Positions 18,033 to 27,003 of a DNA stretch of 64,000 nt are shown here, piece after piece (the stretch's first letter is position 1; every line of letters begins with the position of its first letter). The translations under genes and the position numbers were made by a program. Below the pieces are notes generated by a model. It was not told where the DNA came from. It was given only the letters and a program-made list of their open reading frames with translations, and ran no database searches. Source of the DNA: Sphingomonas sp. Ag1 (lineage in GTDB: Bacteria; Pseudomonadota; Alphaproteobacteria; Sphingomonadales; Sphingomonadaceae); NCBI RefSeq assembly GCF_000980895.1, contig NZ_LAZX01000090.1, positions 1 through 64,000 on the forward strand, read 5' to 3'.

Positions 18033-19373
18033 ATGACCATCGTTACCCGCTTTGCCCCGTCACCGACCGGGCGGCTGCACGTCGGCAACATCCGCACGGC
18101 GCTGCACAACTGGATGTTCGCGCGTGCTCATGGCGGCCGCTTCATGCTGCGGATCGACGATACCGATCAGGAGCGTAGTGAAGAACGGTTCGTCGAGGCG
18201 CTGCGCGAGGATCTGGCGTGGCTGGACCTTGAGGCTGATGGCGAGGCGCGGCAATCGGCGCGTTTCGATCTGTATCAGGCGCGCTTCGATGCGCTGGTCG
18301 CGGCCGGACGTATTTACCCGGCCTATGAGACCAGCCAGGAACTGGACCTCAAGCGAAAGATCCAGCTGGGCCGCGGACTGCCGCCCATCTACGATCGCGG
18401 GGCACTGGCGCTGAGCGATGCGGATCGCTCGCGGCTGGAGGCGGAGGGCATCAAGCCGCATTGGCGCTTCCGGCTCGATCATGGCGCGCCGATCGAATGG
18501 GACGACATGATCCGCGGTCACCAGCGGTTCGATCCCGCTACGATGAGCGACCCGATCGTGCGCCGCGCCGATGGTTCATGGCTGTATATGCTGCCGTCCG
18601 CGATTGACGACGTCGACATGGGGATCACGCATGTGGTGCGCGGCGAGGACCATGTCGCCAACACCGCCTTGCAGATCCAGATGTTTGCCGCGCTTGGCAG
18701 CACCCCGCCGACCTTTGCCCATGCCGCGCTGCTCACCGGCGCCGAGGGCAAATTGTCCAAGCGGCTGGGTAGCCTTGGCGTCGACCAGCTTCGCGAGGCG
18801 GGGGTGGAGCCGCAGGCGATCCGGGCGCTGCTGGCGCGGCTCGGCACCAGCGATCCGGTTGAGCCCGCGGTTGACATGGAGCCGCTGCTTGCCGCTTTCG
18901 ATTTTGCCCGCTTTGGCCGAGCGCCGGCGCGGTTCGACGAGGCGGAATTGATGCAGCTGAATGCGCGGATCGTCCATCAGCTCCCATTCGAAGCGGTGCG
19001 CGATCGCTTGCCGCCTGCCATGACGCCCGTTGCCTGGGAAGCAGTGCGGCCGAACCTCTCGACCGTGGCGGAAGCGGCCGACTGGTGGGGCGTGGTCGAA
19101 GGGCCGGTCACAGCGGCGGCGCTATCGGCTGACGATGGCGCCTATCTGGCCATTGCTGCCGAGGAAGCTGCGGCGATCGATTGGGATGGCGACCCCTGGC
19201 ACGGTCTGACCGAGCGGCTGAAGGAGCGCACAGGACGCAAGGGCAAGGCGCTGTTCCTGCCGTTGCGGCGCGCGCTCACCGGTCGCGATCACGGGCCGGA
19301 CATGGCGGCGCTGCTGCCGTTGATCGGCCGCGACCGGGCGCTCGCGCGACTTCGCGCCGCTTCCGGCGGCTAA
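18033..19373 (+). CDS. gltX: Glutamate--tRNA ligase
   Basis: 446 residues from ATG 18033; an upstream in-frame ATG at 17964 would add a non-conserved leader. The class I HIGH motif appears as HVGN in FAPSPTGRLHVGNIRTALHN, and KMSKS as GKLSKRLGS. The catalytic domain is complete and the C-terminal anticodon domain is short, consistent with the compact GluRS type of alphaproteobacteria. Many of these organisms carry two GltX paralogs, one charging tRNA-Gln for transamidation; which one this is cannot be told here. Confidence 0.95.
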   Translation: MTIVTRFAPSPTGRLHVGNIRTALHNWMFARAHGGRFMLRIDDTDQERSEERFVEALREDLAWLDLEADGEARQSARFDLYQARFDALVAAGRIYPAYETSQELDLKRKIQLGRGLPPIYDRGALALSDADRSRLEAEGIKPHWRFRLDHGAPIEWDDMIRGHQRFDPATMSDPIVRRADGSWLYMLPSAIDDVDMGITHVVRGEDHVANTALQIQMFAALGSTPPTFAHAALLTGAEGKLSKRLGSLGVDQLREAGVEPQAIRALLARLGTSDPVEPAVDMEPLLAAFDFARFGRAPARFDEAELMQLNARIVHQLPFEAVRDRLPPAMTPVAWEAVRPNLSTVAEAADWWGVVEGPVTAAALSADDGAYLAIAAEEAAAIDWDGDPWHGLTERLKERTGRKGKALFLPLRRALTGRDHGPDMAALLPLIGRDRALARLRAASGG

Positions 19374-19421
19374 TTGGACCAGGGTCTGGCCGTCGCGGCC
19401 GCGCGCGCCTATGTTGCGCGG

Positions 19422-19769
19422 ATGCAGTTCTTTGCCCGGCTAAGCCCGTTTCGCGCGGTGCGCGACCTACGCCTGTTTCTGCATCAGCGGCAGAAGCACG
19501 AACTGTTCTTCCTGTTTCTCTCCGTCTTTATGACCGGCTTGCTGCTGATCGGCTTCGCCAAGGATTCGAAGGTCGAGAAGGTCTACAAGCCGGACATCAT
19601 CTATGTTCAGCAATGGCGCCTCGATCGCAGCGAGGCGGAGATTCGCGCGCAGCAGGCGATCGATGCCCCGATCAAGCAGAAGCAGATCGAGGAGCGCGAA
19701 AAGGCGCTGGCCGAGCGGCAGGCATCCTTCAAGCGTCTTGAGGACAAGATGAAGAAGTGGGGGCTCTGA
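19422..19769 (+). CDS. Membrane-anchored coiled-coil protein, unknown function
   Basis: 115 residues from ATG 19422 (a TTG at 19374, immediately after the gltX stop, is also in frame). A basic N-terminus precedes one transmembrane helix (about residues 30-50, FFLFLSVFMTGLLLIGFA). A charged C-terminal half follows (IEEREKALAERQASFKRLEDK), predicted as a periplasmic coiled coil. I do not recognise a family. The end of the gene overlaps the ribD start by 13 bases, so it belongs to the gltX-rib transcription unit. Confidence 0.78.
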   Translation: MQFFARLSPFRAVRDLRLFLHQRQKHELFFLFLSVFMTGLLLIGFAKDSKVEKVYKPDIIYVQQWRLDRSEAEIRAQQAIDAPIKQKQIEEREKALAERQASFKRLEDKMKKWGL

Positions 19770-20761
19770 CCGCCGGCGTGTCGTCCGCGGACCAGCGCTG
19801 GATGGGGGCTGCGCTGGCGCTCGCCAGCCGCGGGCAGGGGCGCACCCATCCCAATCCTTCCGTCGGATGCATTCTGGTGCGTGATGGCATTGTTGTCGGG
19901 CGCGGCTGGACCCAGCCGGGTGGCAGGCCGCACGCGGAGGCGATGGCGCTCGCTGAGGCCGGAAGCGCGGCAAAGGGCGCGACCGCGTATGTGACGCTGG
20001 AGCCCTGCGCCCATGTCTCATCGCGCGGCCCCGCCTGCGCCGACCTTCTCGTCGCCAGCGGTGTGGACCGCGTGGTCGCGGCGGTGACCGATCCTGACCC
20101 GCGCACCAACGGCAAGGGGCTGGGGCGGCTCGCCGCGGCGGGTGTGCAGACTATGTCGGGTGCGCGCGAGAGGGAGGCCCGCGCGGGACTGGCCGGATTT
20201 CTCACGCGACTCGCCTTTGGCCGGCCGCAGGTGACGCTGAAGCTCGCGACCTCGCTCGATGGATGCATCGCTCGTGCTGACGGCGAAAGCCGGTGGATCA
20301 CGGGTCCGCAAGCGCGCGCGCACGCGCATCTCGAACGAAGCCGGCATGAGGCCATTCTGGTAGGGCGAGGCACCTGGGAGATCGACCGCCCGGCGCTCGA
20401 CGTGCGGTTGCCGGGACTGGAGAATCGCGCTCCGCAACGCGTGATCCTGTCGACCCACGACATGGGTGATGACGTGCTTCAGCTCTCGGCCCCGGAGGAA
20501 ATCGCCTGGCTTCCCGCCGATCGTCTGCTTGTGGAGGGGGGCGCTGGGGTCGCCTCCGCTTTCCTCGCGGCGGATCTGGTCGATCGCCTGCTGCTGTATC
20601 GCGCCCCGATCCTGATCGGCGACGGCAGGCATGCGTTGGGCGACATCGGGTTGGGCGCCTTGGCCGATGCGCACGATCGATGGGCAATGATCGATTCACG
20701 CCAGCTTGGCAGCGATCGGCTCGAGGTCTACGAGCGGGTGCGATGTTCACCGGGATCATAA
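19757..20761 (+). CDS. ribD: Bifunctional riboflavin deaminase/reductase RibD
   Basis: 334 residues from GTG 19757; alternative starts are GTG 19778 and ATG 19802. The N-terminal deaminase domain has the zinc motif HAE (GRPHAEAMAL) and the paired cysteines in LEPCAHVSSRGPAC. The C-terminal reductase has TLKLATSLDGCIA, RHEAILVGRGT and LLVEGGAGVASAF. It carries out the second and third steps of riboflavin synthesis from the GTP cyclohydrolase product. It overlaps the preceding gene by 13 bases and ribE by 19, indicating coupled translation. Confidence 0.94.
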   Translation: MGALTAGVSSADQRWMGAALALASRGQGRTHPNPSVGCILVRDGIVVGRGWTQPGGRPHAEAMALAEAGSAAKGATAYVTLEPCAHVSSRGPACADLLVASGVDRVVAAVTDPDPRTNGKGLGRLAAAGVQTMSGAREREARAGLAGFLTRLAFGRPQVTLKLATSLDGCIARADGESRWITGPQARAHAHLERSRHEAILVGRGTWEIDRPALDVRLPGLENRAPQRVILSTHDMGDDVLQLSAPEEIAWLPADRLLVEGGAGVASAFLAADLVDRLLLYRAPILIGDGRHALGDIGLGALADAHDRWAMIDSRQLGSDRLEVYERVRCSPGS

Positions 20762-21357
20762 CCGACGTCGGAGAGATTACGCGCGTTGAGACGCGCGGGG
20801 ATACGCGCGTCGTTGTCGCCACCAGCTATGAAACGCTTGAGATTGACCTGGGGGCTTCGGTCGCCTGTTCGGGCGTTTGCCTCACCGTCGTCGACAAGGG
20901 GCCTGACTGGCTCGCGTTCGACGTTTCGGGCGAGACTCTGACGCGGACCGCTCAGGGGCAATGGTCCGAAGGGCGTCGGTTGAATCTCGAACGCGCGATG
21001 AAGCTGGGCGATGAGCTTGGTGGTCATATCGTCACCGGCCACGTCGACGGAATCGCCGAGGTCACCAGCGTACGGCCCGATGGCGATTCGAAGCGCGTCG
21101 ATTTCCGGGTCTCAAGCGATCTTGCGCCCTTCCTCGCTACCAAGGGGTCGGTTACGGTCGACGGCGTGTCGCTGACCGTCAACGACGTAACGGACGACCC
21201 CGACGGCGCGACCACCTTCGCGGTCAACATCATTCCGCATACCCAGGCGGTGACGACGCTTTCAGATCTGGCGCCGGGCAGCGCCGTCAACATCGAGATC
21301 GATGTGCTCGCCCGCTACCTCCAACGGATGGAACATTATCGTGCAAAAGCCCGCTGA
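20743..21357 (+). CDS. ribE: Riboflavin synthase alpha subunit
   Basis: 204 residues from ATG 20743, giving the classic N-terminus MFTGIITDVGEI. Two lumazine-binding repeats are visible: repeat 1 has GASVACSGVCLTV, and repeat 2 has GSVTVDGVSLTVNDV after GGHIVTGHVDG. It dismutates two 6,7-dimethyl-8-ribityllumazine molecules to riboflavin. It overlaps ribD (19 bases) and ribBX (17 bases). Confidence 0.96.
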   Translation: MFTGIITDVGEITRVETRGDTRVVVATSYETLEIDLGASVACSGVCLTVVDKGPDWLAFDVSGETLTRTAQGQWSEGRRLNLERAMKLGDELGGHIVTGHVDGIAEVTSVRPDGDSKRVDFRVSSDLAPFLATKGSVTVDGVSLTVNDVTDDPDGATTFAVNIIPHTQAVTTLSDLAPGSAVNIEIDVLARYLQRMEHYRAKAR

Positions 21358-22492
21358 ACTCGCGCGCCTGCGCCACGCCTTTCTCTCGACCCCGGAAGAG
21401 ATCATCGACGAGGCCAAGAATGGCCGGATGTTCATTCTGGTCGATGATGAGGATCGCGAAAACGAGGGTGATCTGGTCATCCCCGCGCAGATGGCGACGC
21501 CGGAAAAGATCAACTTCATGGCACGCCATGGCCGCGGCCTGATTTGCCTGGCGATGACCAAGTCGCGTGTCGACGCGCTGGGCCTCGACCTGATGAGCCG
21601 GCACAACGGCACCCGTCACGAAACCGCCTTCACCGTTTCGATCGAGGCGCGCGATGGGGTGACGACGGGCATTTCCGCGGCCGATCGTGCGCGGACGATC
21701 GCGGTGGCGATCGATTCGTCGAAGAGCCGCGAAGAAATCGTGACGCCGGGTCACGTCTTCCCGCTGGTCGCGCGCGATGGCGGCGTGCTGGTGCGTGCGG
21801 GGCATACCGAAGCGGCGGTCGACGTGTCGCGGCTGGCCGGCCTCAACCCCTCGGGCGTGATCTGCGAGATCATGAACGAGGACGGCACGATGGCGCGGAT
21901 GGACGATCTCGTCTCCTTCGCGCAGCTGCACAACCTCAAGATCGGCACGATCCGCGACCTGATCGCCTATCGTCGGCGCTATGACCATCTGGTCGAGAAG
22001 AAGGCCGAGATGACCTTCGACTCGCGCTGGGGCGGGCAGTGGAAGGCGGTCACGTTCCACAACAAGGCGACCGGCGACGAGACGATCGCGCTGGTGAAGG
22101 GCAAGATTGATCCCGAGCGGCCGACGCTGGTGCGGATGCACACGGCGAGCTTCTTCGTTGATATGTTTGGCGAAAATTCCGAGCGCTCGGGCCTGCTTTC
22201 CAAGTCGATGGAGCTGATCGCGGAGGAAGGCGCCGGCGTGATCGTGGTGATCAACCGCCCGATGAAGGGCGTGGTGACGCGCTTCATGGAGCTGCGTGCC
22301 GCGGGCAAGGGCGCCGGCGAGCCGGAAGTCGAGGAATTGCGCGACTATGGCGTGGGTGCGCAGATCCTGGCGGAGCTGGGCGTCGAGGAAATGGTCCTGC
22401 TGACCAACACCCATCACACGCTCGTCGGGCTGGAGGGCTATGGCCTTTCCATCGTGGGCGAGCGGCCGATCCCGGGTACCGGCGGCGAATAA
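21341..22492 (+). CDS. ribB: 3,4-dihydroxy-2-butanone 4-phosphate synthase with degenerate GTP cyclohydrolase II domain (RibBX type)
   Basis: 383 residues from GTG 21341; an in-frame ATG at 21302 would overlap ribE further. The RibB half has the acid loop [10 protein letters not shown] and [18 protein letters not shown], all conserved. The C-terminal half aligns with GTP cyclohydrolase II by its ends ([36 protein letters not shown]). The three zinc cysteines expected in ECLTGD...RCDCG are missing, so it should not hydrolyse GTP. This matches the RibBX class. A genuine RibA must then lie elsewhere in the genome. Confidence 0.92.
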   Translation: MQKPAELARLRHAFLSTPEEIIDEAKNGRMFILVDDEDRENEGDLVIPAQMATPEKINFMARHGRGLICLAMTKSRVDALGLDLMSRHNGTRHETAFTVSIEARDGVTTGISAADRARTIAVAIDSSKSREEIVTPGHVFPLVARDGGVLVRAGHTEAAVDVSRLAGLNPSGVICEIMNEDGTMARMDDLVSFAQLHNLKIGTIRDLIAYRRRYDHLVEKKAEMTFDSRWGGQWKAVTFHNKATGDETIALVKGKIDPERPTLVRMHTASFFVDMFGENSERSGLLSKSMELIAEEGAGVIVVINRPMKGVVTRFMELRAAGKGAGEPEVEELRDYGVGAQILAELGVEEMVLLTNTHHTLVGLEGYGLSIVGERPIPGTGGE

Positions 22493-22554
22493 CGGCCTGT
22501 TTACGGAGATATTCGGCCAGCAGCTTGCGCAGCGGCCGGCAACGCCAGTCGGGA

Positions 22555-22598
22555 GGGGGCACCGGCTGGTGGCGTGGACAAGGAATGCCCCCTTTTTT
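22555..22598 (+). terminator. Rho-independent terminator after ribBX
   Basis: GGGGGCA (22555-22561) pairs with TGCCCCC (22586-22592), followed by six T. The 24-base loop is longer than usual. It would end or attenuate the ribD-ribE-ribBX transcript before ribH. I looked for an FMN riboswitch in 22493-22646 and saw no conserved elements. Confidence 0.55.
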
Positions 22599-22646
22599 GC
22601 CGCCCCGGCGGCGCTCCCCTGAGCCGGGGAGGAGAAAGGCGAGATC

Positions 22647-23066
22647 ATGGCAAGCGTCCTCATCGTGGAAGCGCGTTTCTACGATCATCTGAACGACATG
22701 CTGATCGCGGGCGCGCGCGCGGCGATCGAGGCGGCGGGGCATAGCGCCGAGGTGGTGACCGTGCCGGGCGCGCTGGAAGTGCCGGGCGCGATCGCGATGG
22801 CGGCGGAGAGCGGGCGCTATGACGCCTTTGTCGCGCTGGGCGTCGTGATCCGCGGCGAAACCTATCACTTCGAGATCGTATCTAACGAGAGCGCGCGCGG
22901 CATCATGGCGCTGACCATGGACGGCATCCCGATCGGCAACGGCATCCTCACCACCGAGAATGAGGAACAGGCGATCCGCCGCGCGGATCCGGCGCAGCTC
23001 GACAAGGGCGGCGGTGCGGCGCAGGCGGCGATCGCCATGCTCGAGTTGCAGCAGCGCTTCGCCTGA
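22647..23066 (+). CDS. ribH: 6,7-dimethyl-8-ribityllumazine synthase
   Basis: 139 residues. It condenses the RibB and RibD products to the lumazine precursor of riboflavin. Motifs are [13 protein letters not shown], the [11 protein letters not shown] loop and the active-site region [22 protein letters not shown] with its histidine. GGAGAAAGGCGAG precedes the ATG. It follows ribBX after a 154-bp gap that holds a likely terminator, so it may have its own promoter. Confidence 0.96.
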   Translation: MASVLIVEARFYDHLNDMLIAGARAAIEAAGHSAEVVTVPGALEVPGAIAMAAESGRYDAFVALGVVIRGETYHFEIVSNESARGIMALTMDGIPIGNGILTTENEEQAIRRADPAQLDKGGGAAQAAIAMLELQQRFA

Positions 23067-23186
23067 TCCTGCTCAGCTAAGTCAGCGCGGGCGGGCGCCC
23101 GCCTGCGGAAAAGGTTCGTCACGGACCTGAAGCAGCGATCGCGCGTATGGGATCATCCGATCCACAAGCGAGCCGCTGCTTCCCCT

Positions 23187-24068
23187 ATGATAGTTTCTTC
23201 CACTCCACGCTTCGGCAACATCGTTGGCGAAGTGTGGCGACCCCTCGCGGCCTTGTTCGTGTGGGACTGCATCGTCACGGCAGTCTATTTCTATTATCCG
23301 TTCACCGCGCCATCGCTGCCGCTGACCATCTTCGGTTCGGCGCTGGCGCTGTTCCTCGGCTTTCGGACGAACTCCGCCTACCAGCGCTGGTGGGAAGGGC
23401 GCGGCCTGTGGGGGCTGATGATCAACGCATCGCGCAGCCTGGCCCGCACGGCGCGCAACCTGCTGCCCGAAGAGGCGCTGGACTTGAAGCGCACGATCGT
23501 GCTGCGCCACGTCGCTTATGTGAATGCGCTGCGGTGCCAGTTGCGCCGTCAGTCGGCCGACGCCGAGGTGCTGCGCTTCCTGTCGCGCGGTGAGGCGGAG
23601 CCTGCCTTGCAGCGGGCGAACGTCGCCAACGGCATCCTCGACGGATCCTCACGACGGCTGGACGATGCGCGGCAGAGGGGCTGGATCGACACCATCCAGC
23701 AGGCGCATTTCGAGCGATTGTTCGTCGACATCTCCAACGCGCAGGGCGGCATGGAGCGGATCAAGAACACGCCCTTGCCCAACCAATATCGCTTCTTCCC
23801 CACGTTCTTCACGCGATTGTTCTGCGTCCTGCTGCCGATCGGGCTGGTGGAGACGCTGGGCATCGCGACGCCGGTCGGGTCGACCGTCGCCGGGCTGATG
23901 TTCCTCGCCGCGCTGCAGATCGGCGATGACCTGGTCGACCCGTTCGCCAACACGATCCACGACGTCCCGCTGACGGGTATGTGCCGGACGATCGAGATCG
24001 ACCTGCTGCAATCGATCGGCGACGAAGCGCCAACGCCGTTGCAGCCGGTGGACGGCGTGTTGTGGTGA
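23187..24068 (+). CDS. Bestrophin family anion channel (YneE/UPF0187-like)
   Basis: 293 residues. The N-terminal part (FGSALALFLGFRTNSAYQRWWEGR) is the bestrophin signature. The late motif PLPNQYRFFPTFFTRLFCVLLPIGLVE and the acidic DDLVDPFANTIHDVPLT follow. Bacterial homologs form pentameric inner-membrane channels; selectivity varies and cannot be read from sequence. It stands alone between ribH and the P450 gene. Confidence 0.9.
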   Translation: MIVSSTPRFGNIVGEVWRPLAALFVWDCIVTAVYFYYPFTAPSLPLTIFGSALALFLGFRTNSAYQRWWEGRGLWGLMINASRSLARTARNLLPEEALDLKRTIVLRHVAYVNALRCQLRRQSADAEVLRFLSRGEAEPALQRANVANGILDGSSRRLDDARQRGWIDTIQQAHFERLFVDISNAQGGMERIKNTPLPNQYRFFPTFFTRLFCVLLPIGLVETLGIATPVGSTVAGLMFLAALQIGDDLVDPFANTIHDVPLTGMCRTIEIDLLQSIGDEAPTPLQPVDGVLW

Positions 24069-24152
24069 CAGAATGGCCGGCAAAAGGCAGTATTTTCAAC
24101 GTGCTGCGGGATCGGTCGCGCGCAACGCCATGGGGTCTGGCGTCCCGATAAT

Positions 24153-24180
24153 ATCTTACTTATACTCGTGTAAATAAGAT
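24153..24180. promoter_or_regulatory. Imperfect palindrome, probable repressor operator of the P450 gene
   Basis: A 28-bp AT-rich inverted repeat (ATCTTACTTATAC / GTAAATAAGAT around TCGT) stands out from the GC-rich surroundings. The core TTATAC-TC-GTGTAA resembles TetR-family operators. It contains a TATACT hexamer that may be the -10 box and ends 19 bp before the P450 start codon, an ideal place for repression. No regulator gene is adjacent. Confidence 0.5.
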
Positions 24181-24199
24181 CGGGAGAGAGATTGCCACC

Positions 24200-25573
24200 A
24201 TGGCCTATGCGCACACGCTCGCCGCCAATCCGCACTGGCTGCCGGCCAATCCTCCATCGGCGCTGAAGGACATTCCCGGAAGCCGCGGGCTGCCGTTCGT
24301 CGGCAATACCTTCAGGGTGCTGAAGGACCCGCTGGGCTTCACCAACAGGATGGTGGCCAAGTACGGCCCGGTCTATCGCAACCGAACGTTTGGGGGCGAC
24401 GGCGTGGTCTTGCTGGGGCCGGAAGCGAACGAGCTGGTGCTGTTCGACAAGGAGAAGAATTTCTCCTCCGAACAGGGCTGGGGCCCGATCCTGAACCTCG
24501 TCTTCCCGCGCGGCCTGATGCTGATGGATTTCGAGAAGCATCGCGCCGACCGCAAGGCATTGTCAGTAGCGTTCAAGCCGGAGCCGATGCGCCATTATGC
24601 CGCCGAGCTGAATGCCGGGATCGCGGCGCAGGTGAGCAGCTGGGGCAATCGCCCGATGCCATTCTATCGCGCGATCAAGGCGCTGAGCCTCGACCTGGCG
24701 GCAACCAGTTTCCTTGGCGTGCCGCTGGGCCCCGAGGCATCGCGGATCAACCAGGCCTTCGTCGACGAGGTGCAGGCGTCGGTATCGCCGATCCGCAAGC
24801 CGCTGCCCGGCACCTCGATGCGCAAGGGCGTGAAGGCGCGCGAATATCTGGTCGACTACTTCACCCGCGAGATCCCGCGCCGGCGCGCGGGGGAGCAGCA
24901 GGGGCAGGATTTCTTCTCGCAATTCTGCCGCGCAACCGACGAAAGCGGTGCCCTGCTGTCCGACGAGGCGATCGTCGATCACATGAACTTCCTGATGATG
25001 GCGGCGCACGACACGATCACCTCGTCCGCCACCAGCCTCGTCATGCTGCTGGGGCGTCATGTCGAATGGCAGGACCGGCTGCGTGCCGAGGTCCAGTCGC
25101 TGGGCAGCAACGACGGCGGCGTGCCCTATGAGCAGCTCGACCGGCTGGTCGAGACCGAATGGGCGTTCAAGGAAGCGCTGCGGATGGTGCCGCCGGTGCC
25201 GTCCATCCCGCGCCGCGCGATGCGCGACTTCACCTTTGGCGGCTATCACATTCCGGCCGGCACGCATGTCGGGGTGAACACCGCCTATACCCATATGATG
25301 CCGGAGCATTGGCCCAATCCCGAGACGTTCGATCCCGAGCGCTTCTCCCCCGAACGGTCGAAGGGGCGGCATCGCTTTGCCTGGGTGCCGTTCGGCGGCG
25401 GGGCGCACATGTGCATCGGGCTGCATTTCGCGACGATGCAGATCCGTATCCTGATGGCCCAGCTGCTGAGCCGCTATCGCATCGAGCTGGAACCCGGGTC
25501 GGGCAGCGACTGGCAAATCTTCCCGATCCCGCAGCCCAAGGACGGCCTGCCGGTACGCTTCGTGCCGCTCTGA
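24200..25573 (+). CDS. Cytochrome P450
   Basis: 457 residues, a soluble bacterial P450 with a leader resembling longer eukaryote-like groups (IPGSRGLPFVGNTFRVLKDP). The I-helix has MMAAHDTITSSAT with the acid/alcohol pair replaced by HDT. The K-helix ExxR is EALR, and the heme loop FGGGAHMCIGLHFA carries the ligand Cys405. GGGAGAG precedes the ATG. Redox partners are not in the window. The substrate is unknown; lipid, terpenoid or sterol oxidation is possible. An operator-like palindrome lies just upstream. Confidence 0.95.
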   Translation: MAYAHTLAANPHWLPANPPSALKDIPGSRGLPFVGNTFRVLKDPLGFTNRMVAKYGPVYRNRTFGGDGVVLLGPEANELVLFDKEKNFSSEQGWGPILNLVFPRGLMLMDFEKHRADRKALSVAFKPEPMRHYAAELNAGIAAQVSSWGNRPMPFYRAIKALSLDLAATSFLGVPLGPEASRINQAFVDEVQASVSPIRKPLPGTSMRKGVKAREYLVDYFTREIPRRRAGEQQGQDFFSQFCRATDESGALLSDEAIVDHMNFLMMAAHDTITSSATSLVMLLGRHVEWQDRLRAEVQSLGSNDGGVPYEQLDRLVETEWAFKEALRMVPPVPSIPRRAMRDFTFGGYHIPAGTHVGVNTAYTHMMPEHWPNPETFDPERFSPERSKGRHRFAWVPFGGGAHMCIGLHFATMQIRILMAQLLSRYRIELEPGSGSDWQIFPIPQPKDGLPVRFVPL

Positions 25574-25707
25574 TCGCGAGCCGGTGACCTCAGCAACGCC
25601 GGTTGTCGCAGCGGCGGCCGGCGTCCGTGACCCGGGGAAGGATGCGCTGCGTCCCATTGCGGGGCTATTCACAAGGTGTTCAATCCGATCCCGCTATGCA
25701 ACGAGGC

Positions 25708-26004
25708 ATGAGGATGTTCGCCGCCCTTGCCCTGTCACTCTTGCCCGCCGCCACGATGGCGCAGCCGGCCGAGCAGCAGCGCGACGGCGTGGCCGCGTGG
25801 CGCGCGCTGCGCGAAGGGCGCATCCTGCCGATCAAGGAAATCGAGCGACGCGTCGTCCCGACGATGAAGGACGCGCAATATATCGGTTTCGATTTCGAGA
25901 TGCCGAGCGCGGTCTACACGCTGAAGTTCCTGCGCGATGGCACGGTGATCTGGGTGGATGTCGATGGTCGCTCGGGTCAGGTCATCGGCCGCACGGGTCG
26001 GTGA
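25708..26004 (+). CDS. Exported PepSY-domain protein
   Basis: About 98 residues from ATG 25708 (ATG 25696 or 25714 are also possible). A signal peptide (MFAALALSLLPAATMAQ) is followed by a single PepSY-like unit: AWRALREGRILPIKEIERR, then TLKFLRDGTVIWVDVDGRSGQVI. Such small PepSY proteins are often encoded with PhoPQ-like two-component systems, as here with the response regulator 61 bp downstream. It probably acts in the periplasm as a modulator of the sensor, which is inference from context. Confidence 0.8.
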   Translation: MRMFAALALSLLPAATMAQPAEQQRDGVAAWRALREGRILPIKEIERRVVPTMKDAQYIGFDFEMPSAVYTLKFLRDGTVIWVDVDGRSGQVIGRTGR

Positions 26005-26065
26005 GCGATCGTTGACGCGCGCCACCGCAATGCTAACCACGACCTTTGGTGACAAGAGGTAGTCC

Positions 26066-26731
26066 ATGCGCGTCCTGATCGTTGAGGATGAACCCAATCT
26101 CGGCCAGCAGCTCAAGAGCACGCTGGAAGGAGCGGGCTATGCCATCGATCTGGCGACGGACGGCGAGGAAGGGCATTTCCTCGGCTCGACCGAGAATTAC
26201 GATGCCGTCGTGCTGGACCTTGGCCTGCCGGAGATCGACGGGCTGACCGTGCTCGATCGCTGGCGCAAGGAGGGCAAGGTGATGCCCGTGCTGGTGCTGA
26301 CCGCGCGCGACAGCTGGTCCGACAAGGTCGCCGGGCTGGACGCAGGCGCGGACGATTATGTCGCCAAGCCGTTCCAGTCCGAAGAGCTGATCGCCCGCCT
26401 GCGCGCGCTGATCCGGCGCGCATCGGGCAATGCCTCCTCAGAGCTGAACGCGGGCGACGTCCGGCTCGACACGCGCAGCGGCAAGGTGACGCGCGCCGGC
26501 GAGCCGGTGAAGCTGACCGCGCAGGAATATAAGCTTTTGTCCTACCTGCTCCATCACAAGGGCAAGGTGGTGAGCCGCACCGAGTTGATCGAGCATATCT
26601 ACGATCAGGATTTCGATCGGGATTCGAACACCATCGAAGTGTTCGTGACGCGCATCCGCAAGAAGCTGGGCCAGGACGTGATCACCACGATCCGGGGACT
26701 GGGTTACAGTCTGGAAGATCCGGCGGCGTAA
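26066..26731 (+). CDS. Response regulator, OmpR/PhoP family
   Basis: 221 residues. The receiver domain has the acidic pair EDE near the N-terminus, the phospho-acceptor Asp51 (VVLDLGLPEIDG), a Thr in VLVLTARDSW and Lys in YVAKPFQ. The C-terminal winged helix ends with the recognition pattern TIEVFVTRIRKKLG and the GLGYSL hairpin. Its partner kinase is encoded at 27004, but an antisense small gene lies between them. Its last 28 bases overlap that antisense gene. Confidence 0.95.
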   Translation: MRVLIVEDEPNLGQQLKSTLEGAGYAIDLATDGEEGHFLGSTENYDAVVLDLGLPEIDGLTVLDRWRKEGKVMPVLVLTARDSWSDKVAGLDAGADDYVAKPFQSEELIARLRALIRRASGNASSELNAGDVRLDTRSGKVTRAGEPVKLTAQEYKLLSYLLHHKGKVVSRTELIEHIYDQDFDRDSNTIEVFVTRIRKKLGQDVITTIRGLGYSLEDPAA

Positions 26732-26961
26732 AGGTCGGCGGCCTGCGGCTGTTCCCATAGTCCGATGCGTTCATATCCCGCCTCGTGCCAGCTGTTGGTC
26801 CCCGGCACGGCCTGCGACTCCAGCGCGGCGATGACCGGCGGCGCGGCATGAGCGGGAACGATGCCGGTGAAGACCCAGGACGCGAGCAGGAAGCCCGCGA
26901 CCAGGCTGATGATGAGCGCGCCGAGCGACGCGATCGCGAGGACCGGAAAGGTACGCGACAT
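26704..26961 (-). CDS. Small membrane protein encoded antisense between regulator and kinase
   Basis: 85 residues. AAAGGAG lies upstream of ATG 26961. The codons show the high-GC third-position pattern of real genes here, while the opposite frame reads as unnatural Arg/Asp-rich sequence. A hydrophobic helix (about residues 5-29, PVLAIASLGALIISLVAGFLLASWVF) precedes a short tail with GTNSWHEAGYERIGLW. I know no family. Its 3' end overlaps the regulator gene by 28 bases, and its start is 42 bp from the divergent kinase start. Confidence 0.7.
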   Translation of the reverse strand: MSRTFPVLAIASLGALIISLVAGFLLASWVFTGIVPAHAAPPVIAALESQAVPGTNSWHEAGYERIGLWEQPQAADLYAAGSSRL

Positions 26962-27003
26962 ACTTCGTCTCCTTTCTCCGCGAGTGAACAACAGGGCGGC
27001 GGC

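Noticed and set aside
22493..22646. Possible FMN riboswitch before ribH
   Set aside because: None of the conserved RFN helices or the AGGG-type core could be found; only a terminator-like hairpin is present.
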